Source: Ptychodera flava (Eukaryota; Hemichordata; Enteropneusta; Ptychoderidae). From it: a DNA stretch of 64,000 nucleotides. Made by a program: the position numbers and the translations under genes. This document shows, piece after piece, positions 42,606 through 55,521 of this stretch. The stretch lies in assembly GCF_041260155.1 (NCBI RefSeq), contig NW_027248277.1, forward strand, positions 25,060,322-25,124,321, given 5' to 3'. How positions within the stretch are numbered: the stretch's first letter is position 1; each line of letters begins with the position of its first letter. Under the pieces are notes generated by a model that saw nothing but the letters and a program-made list of their open reading frames with translations, did no database searches and was not told where the DNA came from.

Positions 42606-43602
42606 CACGCCGCCCTGGAAGATATCCCATAATGCATTGCTGTAAGTCCAACGCTTAAACCGGAAATCGGCTCATTTGGCGTCAAGACACCAAGGCGAGC
42701 GGGTCGGCTTCTCTCATCCAGTCTTGCCGCATATGACAAGCAATTGCGATAATGACGAATGCCTTATTCCGAAAATCAGTAAATGACATGCTGTAATCCA
42801 TCCCCACTTCAGTGACACACATTCCCTAGTCAGTAAATGACAATGGGGCTGCTGGGGTACACCAGGCCTCCCACAAGTATCACGCGGCGTACACAAGTAT
42901 CTGGTTGTTGTAGCGAATTCGAAGCAAGCAGCTTTTCTCACAGAAACAAGTTTCATAATGTACTCAGTAAAACGTTGTCAGGTACATGTAACATGAAAAG
43001 TGACTGAAGGTCGAAGTGACCAAGGCACCGGGATTGATCTGACCACAAACAACAACAAGAGGGTGTGAATACTTGGGTCGAAATGGACAGGGGTCGAGGT
43101 TACCTGCTGCCCCGGCCCCAAGCTGCAGCCCTGGCTATGTTTACATAAGGCGTCCACATTTTAGAAAATCACTAAAAGTGGGCAGAAATAAAGCCCCCTT
43201 ACGTCAAAATGCTAGGGGTCGATAGGGGTCGGCTGACAGTTTGACACATTTCGTACCATTAAGAGTCGAATGATATTACATTGGGTTGACCATACAAATT
43301 TTATCGAAAAACGTCCTTGGAAAAGTGAATGCGTGGGATGTTTGACCAAACTTTACAAAGCATCAATTTTTCGATCAAAAAATTCATGCGTAGAACTAAT
43401 GGAAATTTGTAAAAAATACCACTACCTTGTACATCAGGCAATAAAACACCGATGGTGTGAAAATGAGTTTACTAGAAATTACATAGTGGCTCTGAAAATT
43501 AGTTTGAAAATTTAGCGTATTTACCGCTATATCGCTAGATGGCCGTCATTTGTGAAGGGAAGATGAAGTGGTGAATTCTGGGATATCTTCCAGGGTGGCA
43601 TG
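42606..43602. mobile_element. Non-autonomous DNA transposon, 997 bp, 9-bp target duplication
   Basis: Inverted ends CACGCCGCCCTGGAAGATAT and CATGCCACCCTGGAAGATAT (outermost 20 nt) match at 18 of 20 positions and continue to ATCCCA. Flanks GTTCAACTC (42597-42605) and GTCCAACTC (43603-43611) agree at 8 of 9 positions. The 9-bp duplication suggests a Mutator-like element. An 81-codon ORF at 43270-43515 has no recognised domain. Confidence 0.6.
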
Positions 43603-43649
43603 GTCCAACTCAGAGCGAACAATAGCATAGGCATGGTGAGCTTCAAAAT

Positions 43650-43850
43650 GTCAACTAATGTTGAACTTGAACTTGAACTTCAAAGTGAACAAAAGTTGAG
43701 TTACCTTCGGCACGGTTGGATTCCAAATGTCAACAAAAGTTGAACTTGAACTTCAAAGTGAACAAAAGTTGAGTTACCTTAGGCACGGTTGGATTCCAAA
43801 TATCAACAAAAGTTGAACTTGAACTTCAAAGTGAACAAAAGTTGAGATGG
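43650..43850. repeat. About 2.7 copies of a 73-bp tandem repeat
   Basis: Units contain GTTGAACTTGAACTTCAAAG, GTTGAGTTACCTT and GGCACGGTTGGATTCCAAAT. They lie just right of the 997-bp transposon. Confidence 0.8.
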
Positions 43851-44958
43851 CTAGGGTAATTGTACCATGGGCTTTCTAAATGTACACTTTTGTCAGCTGA
43901 CAAGCTTATTGGACAGAAATTTTGTAAAAAATGCACAAAATAGAGGAGTTGCTTCATTTAACATCCAGTCTTCGCAAATTATAATGAAAAATGAGAGAAA
44001 ATAATTGTAGTCAATTGTATAAGAGGATTTTTCTTTAAAAATCTGCAAACTACCTTGAGCAATTTGATGCATGCAAGTTTTCTTTGCAAAAATGTAAGTA
44101 CAGGTGGGTTTCATTATTAAAAAAAAATTATTTCAGAGAAAATTAATGAGGTGTGTTGGTATCTAAAATGTGCAAATTCATTGGTCAGTTTTTTCCTTCA
44201 TTTTCATGCCATTCACAAGAGGTAAATTTATGTACATCACCAAAATTATTTTTTTCTCTGTGAAAATGGAAATTGTATCTTGTGTCAAAATATGGCAATC
44301 TTGTCAAATGCAAAGAAAAATTAAAGTTATTTAACACAAGTTTTAGAATTCGCAATTTTGGAGATAAATTATCCAAAACAAGCAATCAAATGCCGCTACT
44401 TTTCCATTTTTCACATGAAAATTGAGAAAACCTGACTTTTTCGTAAAGTGGGAACTCTTTTTCGTTCTGTTAGAAATACTAGTGTCAAATGTATTGTACT
44501 GATAAAAAGCGATAATTTGTTGTTAGGTCTTTCTGTTGTTCGGATATGAAACTTACAATGTTCAACCATAACATATAAATAGTAAATTATCACCAACACT
44601 GTGTTCCGTTAGTAATGTAACTTTAGATCATGCAAATATTGACCGCGAAAGAATAATTCCTGATGACGCAGATTGCCTCCTTTGGTGATTTGTGGTACAC
44701 GTTGCGCAATTTCATCTATCTTGTGAGATGTGATAACAATCTTCCAAGTACAGAAATCTTATCAATTAAGAGTAATTTGTAGTAATTGCAATATATAGAT
44801 AAATTTGTCATTCAAAAGAAAGGAAAACTGCATATTTACTCTCAAGAAAGGCGCAAGAAACAACTGCAAGCCGTCGGTAAAACAATCGTTCTTTGTAAGT
44901 CGAATCGCCCGTCATGCATTTGAGTGTAATGCAGCGTGGTGGATTTGATTTACCTTAA

Positions 44959-45143
44959 AGGTATACAATCACCTGTAATCTAAATATGGCCATTTATGGT
45001 CAAAGGGGCGTTCCTTGTATTCAAAATGCCCATGTGAGGGCGCTGTTTTAAAAATGGGGGCCATCCGTTTAAAATCTGTGATTGGTAAGATTTTCTCTTT
45101 CCATGGTAACTGTGGCAAAATTGGAACAGGTGACAGTATACCT
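44959..45143. mobile_element. TTAA-flanked MITE, 185 bp
   Basis: Ends AGGTATACAATCACCTG and the inverse of AGGTATACTGTCACCTG form 17-bp inverted repeats with two mismatches. TTAA lies on both sides, as for piggyBac or Kolobok insertion. There is no coding capacity. Confidence 0.7.
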
Positions 45144-45443
45144 TTAATCGTTCTGTTCGTATTTTGTTCGTGTTGGTCGTTACCGCGCAGAAATTTTCCC
45201 AGTCCTGGCTATTAACGATACTCTCCCCTCGGTCTATTGACACAGCCGTTTGTAGTTTTTGATATACGATATATATGCATATAGAAATAGTAAAGTCTGC
45301 AAAACATGTTTAACGAGGGGAATTGAAATTGATGGCATAGCTGATATTATTCGTTTTCTTATCAGGTTCAAATAAAAATGAACACAAGAACATCTAATGA
45401 ATCATAAGAATAATATACATTTGAAACCAAGCCAAGGCAATAC

Positions 45444-45483
45444 CTTTAACAAGTAGAAGAGTGTACAAAGCTAATCGGGCCAT
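45444..45483 (-). CDS. Candidate signal-peptide first exon of a minus-strand gene
   Basis: An ATG in the context AAACATGG opens 13 codons, MARLALYTLLLVK, followed by G/GTATTG, a donor in phase 1. This would make the start of a signal peptide. The 37245-37084 exon is entered in phase 1, so the two could be joined across an 8.2-kb intron. The start lies 382 bp from the start of receptor B on the other strand. Confidence 0.35.
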
Positions 45484-45865
45484 GTTTCTCATTTCAAGAT
45501 AAGCGCGCTCTCTCGACGCACACCTTGAAAAGAAGGAAGCCCAAAACAAATGAGTCGTCATTAAAATGTGCATTACAGTGCCATGTCTGGCAACAAATAG
45601 CAATGTATTCACCACATTTGTCTGCTCTTAAAACGCACATGGCCTTAGAGGCAAACTCCGACATCAAGCGACACTATCCCGCAGAGGCAATAAATCGTAG
45701 TGTCTCGCGAATTTCCTCCCGAAGCATATTCTGACCAACTGACCGTACTTTGTGTATACAGACGACTAGCACTGATGGATATTTTATTTTTATATATCAC
45801 GACATACACACGTCATGTGATATTAGATGATAAATGAATATTGCTCGTGAAGGGAGGGGGACAAT
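45484..45865. promoter_or_regulatory. Possible divergent promoter of receptor B and a minus-strand gene
   Basis: This short interval separates two outward-facing ATG codons. It holds an AT-rich ATTTTTATATATCAC stretch near 45784. Transcription start sites cannot be placed from sequence. Confidence 0.3.
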
Positions 45866-48800
45866 ATGATGAACGTTACAATGTTGTCAGCTTTGATCGT
45901 CTTTCAGTCGTTCTGTTTTCAAACTTATGGTGCATTACGTCGAGAAATTGGACCTGTTGATCGAGACGTTCAGTATGCATGTCCATGGTACAATATATCA
46001 GAGTAAGTAGAATTCATTTGGGTGTCCCTTGGGAGACGTATCCGGAAAACCACAGCCTTGCCATACAAAGCCATTACTCAGACCATTCACCAGTTCTGTA
46101 CCTTTCACTAGATTACGCTTCACTTTTAACCAAACGACAGTGTAAGTTCTGCTGTACTGTCTAAGGTGTATCACAGGCAGAATGATATGATATTGTTGTA
46201 AGGTTTGAGAGATGGACATAGTGGGACGTTTTCCCTTAAAAAAAATTAAGGTGAGTACTGTTGATTAATGTTTGGATTTCTCGTCATGTTGTGATAACCA
46301 AGATGGGAATATGCAGCGGTGCAACGGTGTTTTATCATCGCCGCAGAACCAGAGGATGATGACCCCGGAACCTGGTCGCGATCGATACCCCACAGCTTGC
46401 AGCACTGCTGCGTCTTCACAGCCAGTGATAACCATGCTATAGATGTCGTGTCAGATTTTTAAGTTTCGTTTGCCAATGCTGCTGCATGAGCTCTGTCAAG
46501 TGCCAAGTAGTCATAGACAGCTTCAATGGTGGCTTTTCCCTTTGCTTGTAATCAATTTTAATCTCAAAAATGCTTAAGCGTGTAGGTCTGATTATGTATT
46601 TATAATTTTTTTTTCGTCACAGAGGTGGAACAGTATATCGATGTTGTTCTGGATATTTTTTAGAAAATCGCAAATGCATAGGTATGTATCACTTGAAGCT
46701 GGCATAATATATCCATAAGAATATTTAGATTGTATCTGTAATTGTAACAGTGACCTGTAAGCCAGGCAGCAACCAATTCATTTTAACAATAGAATTAGAT
46801 ATTAATACGTTGACAAAGTAAACTGATAAGATATCAAACTTTAAAACTGATTTCGCACATAAAGGTCATTTATCATATACATAATTGTGATTTCCAAGAA
46901 AAGGTTTTCTTTTACAATTTTAATCACATATTAAAAATAGCAATACAAATACTAAACCCAGAGAAAGAAATTCCCCTTAGTTGCAAGGCAGGGAACTTTC
47001 ACTAGGCAAAATTTTTGACTTCAAAACAATAAATAAACAAAATTCTGTACATTTGTCAAATATGTTAAGTGTACGCTCACATATACTGATAAAATACATA
47101 AGTGTACACTTGTTGTGCAGAGATCTGCATAGTATATACTCTTTTTCTGCATAGATATATGCTACGTATATCAATGTATTTAAATGTTCCTTATACAAAG
47201 ATATACGTTACGTATTCATTAAATTTTTGTTCCATATAAGTCAAGTTACTGACCGTATATCAACCATTTGCCCAGAGTTTTCATTCTCAATTTCCAAGTG
47301 CTATGCGAAAAAGGCAAACGCAATTTAATAGTATTTAAACTTGAAGGTCTAATTTCCTCCAAAAGACAATATAACAAAATTTTCTACATCGATGATATAT
47401 GTATAATACACGTTAGAATGTCAATATTATACAAAATAAGACAGCAACTTTTTACTTTATTCAGGTCAGCTGCCTTACATTAATCGAGTTCATCTTCTTT
47501 TTCTATTTTGTCTAGTAATATTTTAATCTTTAAAACAATATCCATGTGGGAGTTTTTAATAATGATTCACGTTTAATTAGTCAAGGAGTTAATTTGAACA
47601 CTTTCAAGTTAGTACGTCAAGTTAACTCAGGTACCATTTTTTATAAATTAATCCAAAAATATAATGAATATTATCACATTTCGTAAACATTTCCTTGCGT
47701 ACGGTAACCAGTCATCATATTGATTTCAGTCAAAAGTATCATTCTATAGTGCATATTCCTCGGAAGAGCCCTCCCCTGGCAATTCATCTATGCCTTCCTA
47801 TGTCAGCTCCTTGTATCGTTTGCATCCGATTCGTTCCACTTTTATTTTCTTCACTTGTTCAATACCTGGAATATCCTTTAGAAAGAGTAAAATATGAATG
47901 ATGACAATGTTATCAGTGACGTATGGATTTCAAAGAAAATACATATTTACTGAAATTTGAATGTTTGTCAGCATGTTTTCAATCAGTGTGTTACATTATT
48001 TAATTTTGTTCTTTTTATTTTTGCTCATATGTTTATTAAGCTTGTCCAAAAGGCTCATATGGATATCGTTGTGCACGAGAATGTAAGTGTAAAAGTCATG
48101 AACGATGTGATCCCATTTATGGATGTAAGTGTAAACCCAGTAAATGGGGATATCATTGTGAGAAATGGTGTAGTCCATCATGCAATGATATTGAAGAATG
48201 TGATAAAATTAATGGAAAATGTAGGTGTCCTCCGGGAAAGTGGGGAGAGAGATGTGAACATCATTGTCAATGTTACACACATGCAACGTGTGATAGACAA
48301 ACTGGTAAGTGTCAGTGTGAACCAGGCTGGATTGGAGACAAATGCACAGACTGTGATGAAAGCAAGGTTTATAACACAGGCAAGAAGTTTTGCACTGACA
48401 GATGTCTACACTGTTTCAGTAGTGAATCTTGCAGTGTTACTGATCCTGCTAGCTGTGACTGTACGCCTGGATGGACAGGAAGTAAATGTGATATATCAAT
48501 TCCTGAAACATGTGACTCTCGTTTCAATAGTGATATTTGTAGAAACCATAATGACTGTGATGACTTTCACGGCTGTAATGTGAAAACCTGTAAATGTTAT
48601 GGATGTATTAAAGGTTACCGAGGGATATACTGTAATCTGCCATGTGGGCATGGCAAGTATGGATATGGTTGTGAAAATACATGTTCTGATGACTGTAAAT
48701 CGGAAAAATGTCACCACATAACTGGGAATTGTACAGCATGTGCTGTTGGTTACCATGGTGAAAACTGTGAAGAAGAATGCCCAGATGGTTACTATGGTCA

Positions 48801-51619
48801 TAACTGCCTAAAGAAATGTCAGTGCAATGACAAGATGTGTAATCACAAATCAGGATGTCCATGTGGAGAGGATTGCACAACAATGCCAAGTAAGTAATAG
48901 GTTCAATAGGAAGCGTGTGACTTTTACTGCTATATAGATGTTTGAACTTGAACACATCTGGCCCTCCATACTCTTAGTTACATAAATTTGCAATATCAAA
49001 AGTCGATTTAGTGAAAACACGATTGGAACTAATTTTGGATAATTGGATTTTCTTAATTTTCAAATTTCTCAAAAGTGTTTGGTGCCCTATAGCTGAATAT
49101 TGCAATATTACAAATTACTCATAAAACAAGTGTGTAACTTAAAAAGAAAAGCAGAAGAGGTTAAATTTGCAGATTTTATCGACATTACTTTACCATCCAA
49201 TTATCCCAAATTAGTTCCAATCGTTTTCGAATTAATTTATGTAACTTTCAATTTGTTTCAGTCAGTAAACATGATACATAGAAAATAAATTCATGGCAGA
49301 GCTATATTTGTGTTGTGATTGAGTGTGGAATTTTATGGGAAAAGTGAAACATCTGCTCTTTTTTTCTGTTCACCATTACAGGAAGATTTATACGAACATT
49401 TTGTAAATTGAAAAATGGTTAAATTTACAGTATGTGCTACAGCCTGCAGATATTTTTAAAGCAATTCGAATTTAAATGGCTTGAACACTACTTAGCTTTT
49501 CAGCAACCATTTTGAGCATTTTTATTGTTTATAATTGACGATGTCTGGTTCAACATTTTCAAGATGACAATAACAGTGCGTAAGAAACGTGCTCTGATTC
49601 TACAAGCAAAATTATCATTGGTGGAAAGTCTTATTTGTTATAACAGTATATCTAAGCTGATAATTTTGTAAAGATGTCTTATCAGCAATATATAGTGCCT
49701 CCTTTGATAAATAATGTCTTGCACACTGTAAACTTAATAAATAACTCCTCTGTTAATTGCACTTGCAATGCGGGGACAACTAGATAAACAGGATCCAGTT
49801 AGCAATGGTCAGCACAGCAGCACAGAACAGATACAAGACTCAGAAAGCAAAATAAATGGGGATCTGGATGACATGGAAGATCACCTCCAATTAATCATTG
49901 GCGTTTGTGTATTTCTTGTCCTACTGATACTCGTAAATGTTATAATCTGTGTAGTGTGTCATCGAAGGGGAAACATAACGGTAAATAAGAGGTTGGTTTC
50001 CAGATAGTTTGTTCTGATTATTAATGTTGACAATAGATCAATAACGTGATGTGTAGCGCAATTAATGAGATTAATTTTTACTCTAAGAATATAAAAGTCA
50101 TCTATATGCAACAAAATTTATAGTTTATGACCATTATTGTCTTTTCATTTTAACTGGTATCACCTAGATGTGTTGGTCGCCGCCTAGTTCACACAACAAT
50201 ATCAAGTTCACTATTTACGTCATACTCTCTATGCAGTAAAGAAGTTTCCCGGTATTAATTGGCATTCAATATCATATTTAGCTTGTTTATAACATTTTCC
50301 TCACTAGACAACGAGATGGACTGGTCTATAGACAAAGAAACGGGGTAAACATTTCCTGTTTGCTAAATTTGCTGTTCCCATAACAAAACCCATGAAATTG
50401 TCGAGTTTGCCTAGCCATTTCTTATCTGTTTATTTTTTGTCTGTTATTTACTTATTCATTTACTCATTTACTTATTTTTATTTATTTACTGGGACATTAG
50501 AGTCGCATAGTCTATTTCATCCTTTGTTTGTATTTTTAGGAATGTTCACTATGAGAATGCTGATGTAGCTGAAGCAAGAACTGACACTTTGGCAATGTTT
50601 GGTAAGATAACTTAGACTTTAAAGTTAAAGTATGAGCTAAGTGAAAAGTACTCTAACATAGGATTCACTTGATATATCGTTTTCCAGAGCTATTACTTCA
50701 GTGATGCAGAATCACATAGGAGCATCATAAACATAAAAGACATCGAATACTCTGTATATTAACCAGGTTTCAAACAATAAGGCGATCTTCAGAAAAAGGT
50801 TTTCACGTTTCCTATATGGTGTCATTTTGGTAACAGGATGGTCAGAAGTTTATGAGGCTTTACCACGGCAGCGTAAAATAATTTTGTAAGAATCACAGTG
50901 TATGCACTCCAACAAAAGCATCATGTATCGCCTGCCAGTATGCTTTGAGTTTGCCCAATATATATTGGGCGGTGCAACACACATAATTCTACTCTGAACC
51001 GATAGATAGCCTTGCTTTCTTTGTTACTAAATGCTTGTTTATCATTTTTATAGGCTCTCCAAGTGACTCTGAGATGGCTGATGTAGGATCAAGGGTGACT
51101 ACTGATAAAACAAATAAGAGATGTCAAACTAACTTGAAAAATTTCGATGATGAAAGCAATGGAGATGAGGGCAACAGACACATACATACTCCAGAATATG
51201 CACAGGTTAACAAGACAAGAACGAAGAGAAAGAAGGCAATTCTCCCTCTATACTCCGACGTAACTGGAAATGGTGAGATTTCGACTAATCAATCCCACAA
51301 TGAACCTGGAGAGGATTCTCATTACTACACACTCGAGGAAGTTGAGGACAACGAAACACGCTTTACAAGGGCGCAAGGATTATCGGGAGTAATGCATAAT
51401 AGTAAAGCGGTTTCAGGTGGTGATGAATGGGCAGATGAGGAGGCAGATTACAATGTTGTCGATAGGACTGGGAAATCATATAAATTCCCATTGGGTGATA
51501 GTGAGCCTGTCAATTATGAGAAAATCGGAATGGGAAAGGAGGATGTTCCTACCTATGAAGACACGGATTACAACACATTGAACTTTGGTCCCAAACGGCT
51601 TGCTTTCAGCAAAGAATAA
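45866..51619 (+). CDS. Receptor B: CED-1/Draper/MEGF10-like EGF-repeat transmembrane receptor, 626 aa
   Basis: Six exons join without a stop into 1881 nt: 45866-46002, 46623-46681, 48041-48889, 49784-49991, 50540-50601 and 51054-51619, with GT/AG at every junction. Residues 1-22 are a signal peptide. Residues 46-65 hold a CCxGY module like the end of an EMI domain. Residues 66-348 are a run of EGF/laminin-EGF-like repeats (CPKGSYGYRC, CPPGKWGERC, CEPGWIGDKC, CTPGWTGSKC). Residues 383-407 span the membrane. The tail has tyrosines at 422 (YENA), 487 (YAQV), 505 (YSDV), 529 (YYTL), 571 (YNVV), 593 (YEKI), 606 and 611 (YNTL). YEKI and YNTL form an ITAM-like pair with 14 residues between, wider than the usual 6-12. 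Family members sit on phagocytes or glia and signal through Src/Syk-type kinases; that role here is inferred. Vertebrate MEGF10 and Draper are longer, with more repeats. Confidence 0.85.
49017..49226. mobile_element. Short Tc1/mariner-type MITE in intron 3 of receptor B
   Basis: About 210 bp with inverted ends ACGATTGGAACTAATTTTGG and the complementary TTAGTTCCAATCGT. The ends match the 684-bp element at 16053-16736. A flanking TA duplication is not evident here, so the outermost bases have probably changed. Confidence 0.6.
50308..50344 (+). other. Candidate 37-nt cassette exon of receptor B
   Basis: Identical in sequence and splice signals to 795-831 in receptor A. Included, it adds QRDGLVYRQRNG after residue 418. 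It then shifts the next exon so that translation ends after four more codons (ECSL), removing every tail tyrosine motif listed for the full-length form. Skipped, the full tail is read. Confidence 0.4.
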
Positions 51620-52216
51620 GACTACATCTCTCAAGAACATTAGTTTCTGTACAATGGAATTCTGGTACATGTCTACTTGTGTAAAGATTTGTCAAAAGCG
51701 GATATCTTTTTCCAACAAAAAAATATTTAACCGATTCATACACATATATTCCATTGGAGTCAAAGGGACAACATTTGCAGAAAAAAAGCGATTGGATAAT
51801 TCCCAGGATAACTCAGAGATTTTTAACATAGGTCATCCATGTTTAGAGGTTAACTACTGCCAGTAATCAATGATTTGGCTCATTGATACTCTGTGCATCC
51901 TATGGGACAGTTTCTATATTCTATAATAGTAATTATATGAGATATTGTACAGTTGGATATGAACATTGTCACACGTGGATCATATCATCTTGTAGAAAAC
52001 CTTTGTAATTCTAAACTTTGATATTTGTACTCCAATGACAATCACATAGTATGACTAGATGTTGCTCCATGTTGATATTCAATATGCGTTCTCCTGTCTG
52101 TAAGAAATATCTTGGTATTCATATTAAACAGTTTTTGTCCTTTGACAGTAATGCATGGTTTCCATAGGCTTTAGCATAATCATATCGAGATTCTAATATC
52201 TTTAGGAATTTGTACA

Positions 52217-52305
52217 AAAATAGATCCCACAGTAACTAATCTGCATTCACTTTTGACATTTTAAAATGTCAAATCTGAATGCAGTTTATGATTGTGGGAT
52301 CTATG
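52217..52305. repeat. Palindrome downstream of receptor B
   Basis: The counterpart of 2730-2821, about 600 nt after the stop. The arms have drifted slightly from copy 1 but still pair around ATTTTAAAAT. Confidence 0.65.
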
Positions 52306-53021
52306 TTAACCATATAATTTTATGGGCTGAAACCTATGTACAGTTAACACACTTAATGTATATTAAAGCCATGTAACCTTGCAATGTTAAGACATATACT
52401 CGGACCAAGTTATACATCATGACTACTAGCCAATAGTGTAGAAAACGCATGTCATTGTCACAAAAATGCAACAAGTATTTTTTTTACATGAAGTAGCTTT
52501 TGATAAACATTTGTATGTTATTGTGAAGTAGGATTTCTGAGTGTCGTTAATGAACTACTCAGCTGAACGCCTCGATAGCAATATGCGTAACTGCCACAGT
52601 CTATTGTTTGGTCATCAATCCTCATCAGATTTTCATTTTCACTTCCTCGATATTACGTCATTCAATCAATATATGTTACTTTACACAGAACCGGCAAACA
52701 ATAGATTTCGATTTGTTCACTTCCGCCTTTGACGAACACTCTACAATGAAATATTCAGTTTGCTATGGTTTAACATTTACAGTACCAAATGAAGAGAAAT
52801 GATATTTGTAAAGTAATAACAGTGGATAGTTTAACTATTGTCGTTTATTATTGGTAAAATTTTAGTTTGTCTTTTCGACTCTCTATATATTTCCTTTGAA
52901 ATGTTTGGCTCTTGGTGCTTGAGATAATTAAACTTCTTTTTTCAGTAATGTCTTTCTGCAATGCTTAATGTTTACATTACCGGTATGTTATTGAAATGGA
53001 TCTTTTTGAATCAATGTTCAA

Positions 53022-53027
53022 AATAAA
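53022..53027 (+). terminator. Candidate poly(A) signal AATAAA for receptor B
   Basis: The position matches the AATAAA at 3537 in copy 1, about 1.4 kb after the stop. Confidence 0.3.
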
Positions 53028-55274
53028 GCAATCACAAGTGTGAATTAGGAGCATGTATATTTATACAGAATCGTGTAATGTTTGTCAAGAAAAAAGGTAT
53101 CGAAAAATCTACCTTTTCTTGATTATTATGTTTGTCAACGCTTTCACAACAACAATTTCTTGCGATTCAGTTGTTTTCTATGGTAAAATTTGACCTCTGC
53201 ATGTGGAAAAGGGAGAAACGATTCTCTAGCATCTGTAGGGAGCTCTGAGGTCTGTAAGTCTACCTGACCTAGCGTAATACAAATATTAATTTGAAGAGGT
53301 CACAGCTGTATTGGTATGGCAGATACAATACAAGTCTGTTTCATTGTCTTTATTGAATCTTACTGTCTTATTTTCAAATGGAATTTACAAGCAAGAATGT
53401 TTTGTTTTTTTGTGATGACATTGTCACAATATCTTGTAAATGAGTAAGTGAATAAGTAAATAAAATATGAATAAAGGAAGTATTTGAGCATTCTACTTCA
53501 AAAGATTCCGCCCCTTCATACCCCTTATTACAGAATCGTGTAGTGGACTGTCGGCAATACGGAAATTATACATGTTGTCTAAATTGAGGCTTTACCTACA
53601 CGGTCAGGTGTGAATTTTTTAAATGGTTATACTCTTTAACAAGTAAATAATTTGTTGGAAAACTGATAGATTGTCTTGAAAGAGCTCAGATGTAGCCATA
53701 CATTAGCCATACACTCCAAACCATACACCCCAAAACATCCCATTGACTGTTCTGAGTTTGTCATTTGCAAGTTTATGTGTGCAGATCTGTTGATGTTCTT
53801 TGATTTCGTCTGAGCTTCTTCCGGACATATATCACTCGCACTCACTGTTGAGATATCTCCGACTATTTCGTATTGTAAAGTGATTTTTCTATTACTTCAA
53901 TGCTTAACGTCAGGCAATCAAAACATGGGTCGCTTAAAGTCTGTGGACTTGTTCAGTTTATACCACTCATGGTCGTGTGACACATTGGTCTTATCTTTCG
54001 TTTATTATCGTAACACCAATTGTTCTTATGCAAATAAGTAAACCGTTACGGTTCATTGGTATGGAAATTAATAAAAATTACAGTTTATTGAACAGACTTC
54101 ATAATCATATGAATACAAACGTAATATATGGTTAACTACTTTCCATATCTATGCACGCGTAACGATTTACTCACCTACATACGAGTGAAAATCAATCATC
54201 TGGCAGATTGTACGTACACGTGGCAACTTTTAATGATCTTGCGAAATTACATGTCAATGACAAATCATCGTGTTTATTTTAAGGGGAAATATGGCCTGAT
54301 GAACTTTCATGCGAGGTTGACAATCTACAGAGGGACTATCACTTTTCGACGTTTACATCAACATTTGTCACAGGTTGTTGGGGCTGTACATTGTTCTGCT
54401 GGAAATTGCTGATACGCTTGTACGTGCGGAATCCTTCGTCAGGACGATGGCCACTGCATTCGTTAGCTAGTTGTTCGTCGAAGCCCTTATTCATACAAAG
54501 AAGTTGCTGCAGCAACTTGAATTTAATGAAAATAATCAATAATTGAAAAATATTGCCTTCGAAAAAGAATGACATTTTAGCGAAATGTAATGGAAGCCCA
54601 CACTTCAAATTCAATTCAAATGACAAAACTCAGCGAGTTGGGTAGATCAACTGCATTGAGTGTTTCGAAGATTATCATGCCACATTATACTGGCCTTTCA
54701 AAACCATGATGGAAGAAATAGTAACGATAATAGTTACGCCGGGAAAATGTAAGAAAATAATTGAAACAAACCTGTCAGAGTGGCCTGTATGATATCCCGA
54801 TATTCTACATATTCAAACAATTAATTTGGTAGGATCTCGAATATTTCGCTGCTTTTGAACTTCAGTTGTGTTAAGTTTCTCGCTTCGGATCCGTCCCCAT
54901 GCATACCGCATGGACAAGCCTGACCTGGTAGACTTGAGTGTATTTTGAAGTACGCGAGATTCTTGTATTTCAGTCAATTGTGCACTGTTCACGGGAGCAG
55001 GAAATCGTTAACGTTCCTGTTTTGCCGTTAGTTTGAAATCCTGTCTGTCATCTAGTAGTATAGCTTCAAAATTGTAGCACTACGGCGAGGCGGTCAGAGA
55101 GTTTGGTTTTTGCGACTTCTTTCACCAGTAGCGCTACAGTGACAATGGCCCTCTAGAGTTCCAAATAAGTGCGTTGCACAGGGCAAGGCGTGTTGATGTG
55201 AAATCTTACATATTTACTGCATTTTGTCGTACAGGTTTATCACTACCCAAGGCTAAACACTATACTTCACTAAC

Positions 55275-55382
<108 letters not shown>

Positions 55383-55521
55383 AACGATCTGTTACACTAA
55401 GACCAAGATTTGCATGGTGACTATGATTTTTATTTGTCATTTTGAAGGATTCCTTGAAGAAAGTTTGAGCAAAAGTTTATACATTGCACCTTTAAGTCCC
55501 ATACTACCTCATATGTACTGT

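Noticed and set aside
47957-48583. 208-codon ORF overlapping the EGF exon of receptor B
   Set aside because: It is the wrong frame. The true frame gives regular EGF cysteine spacing and joins both neighbouring exons in phase.
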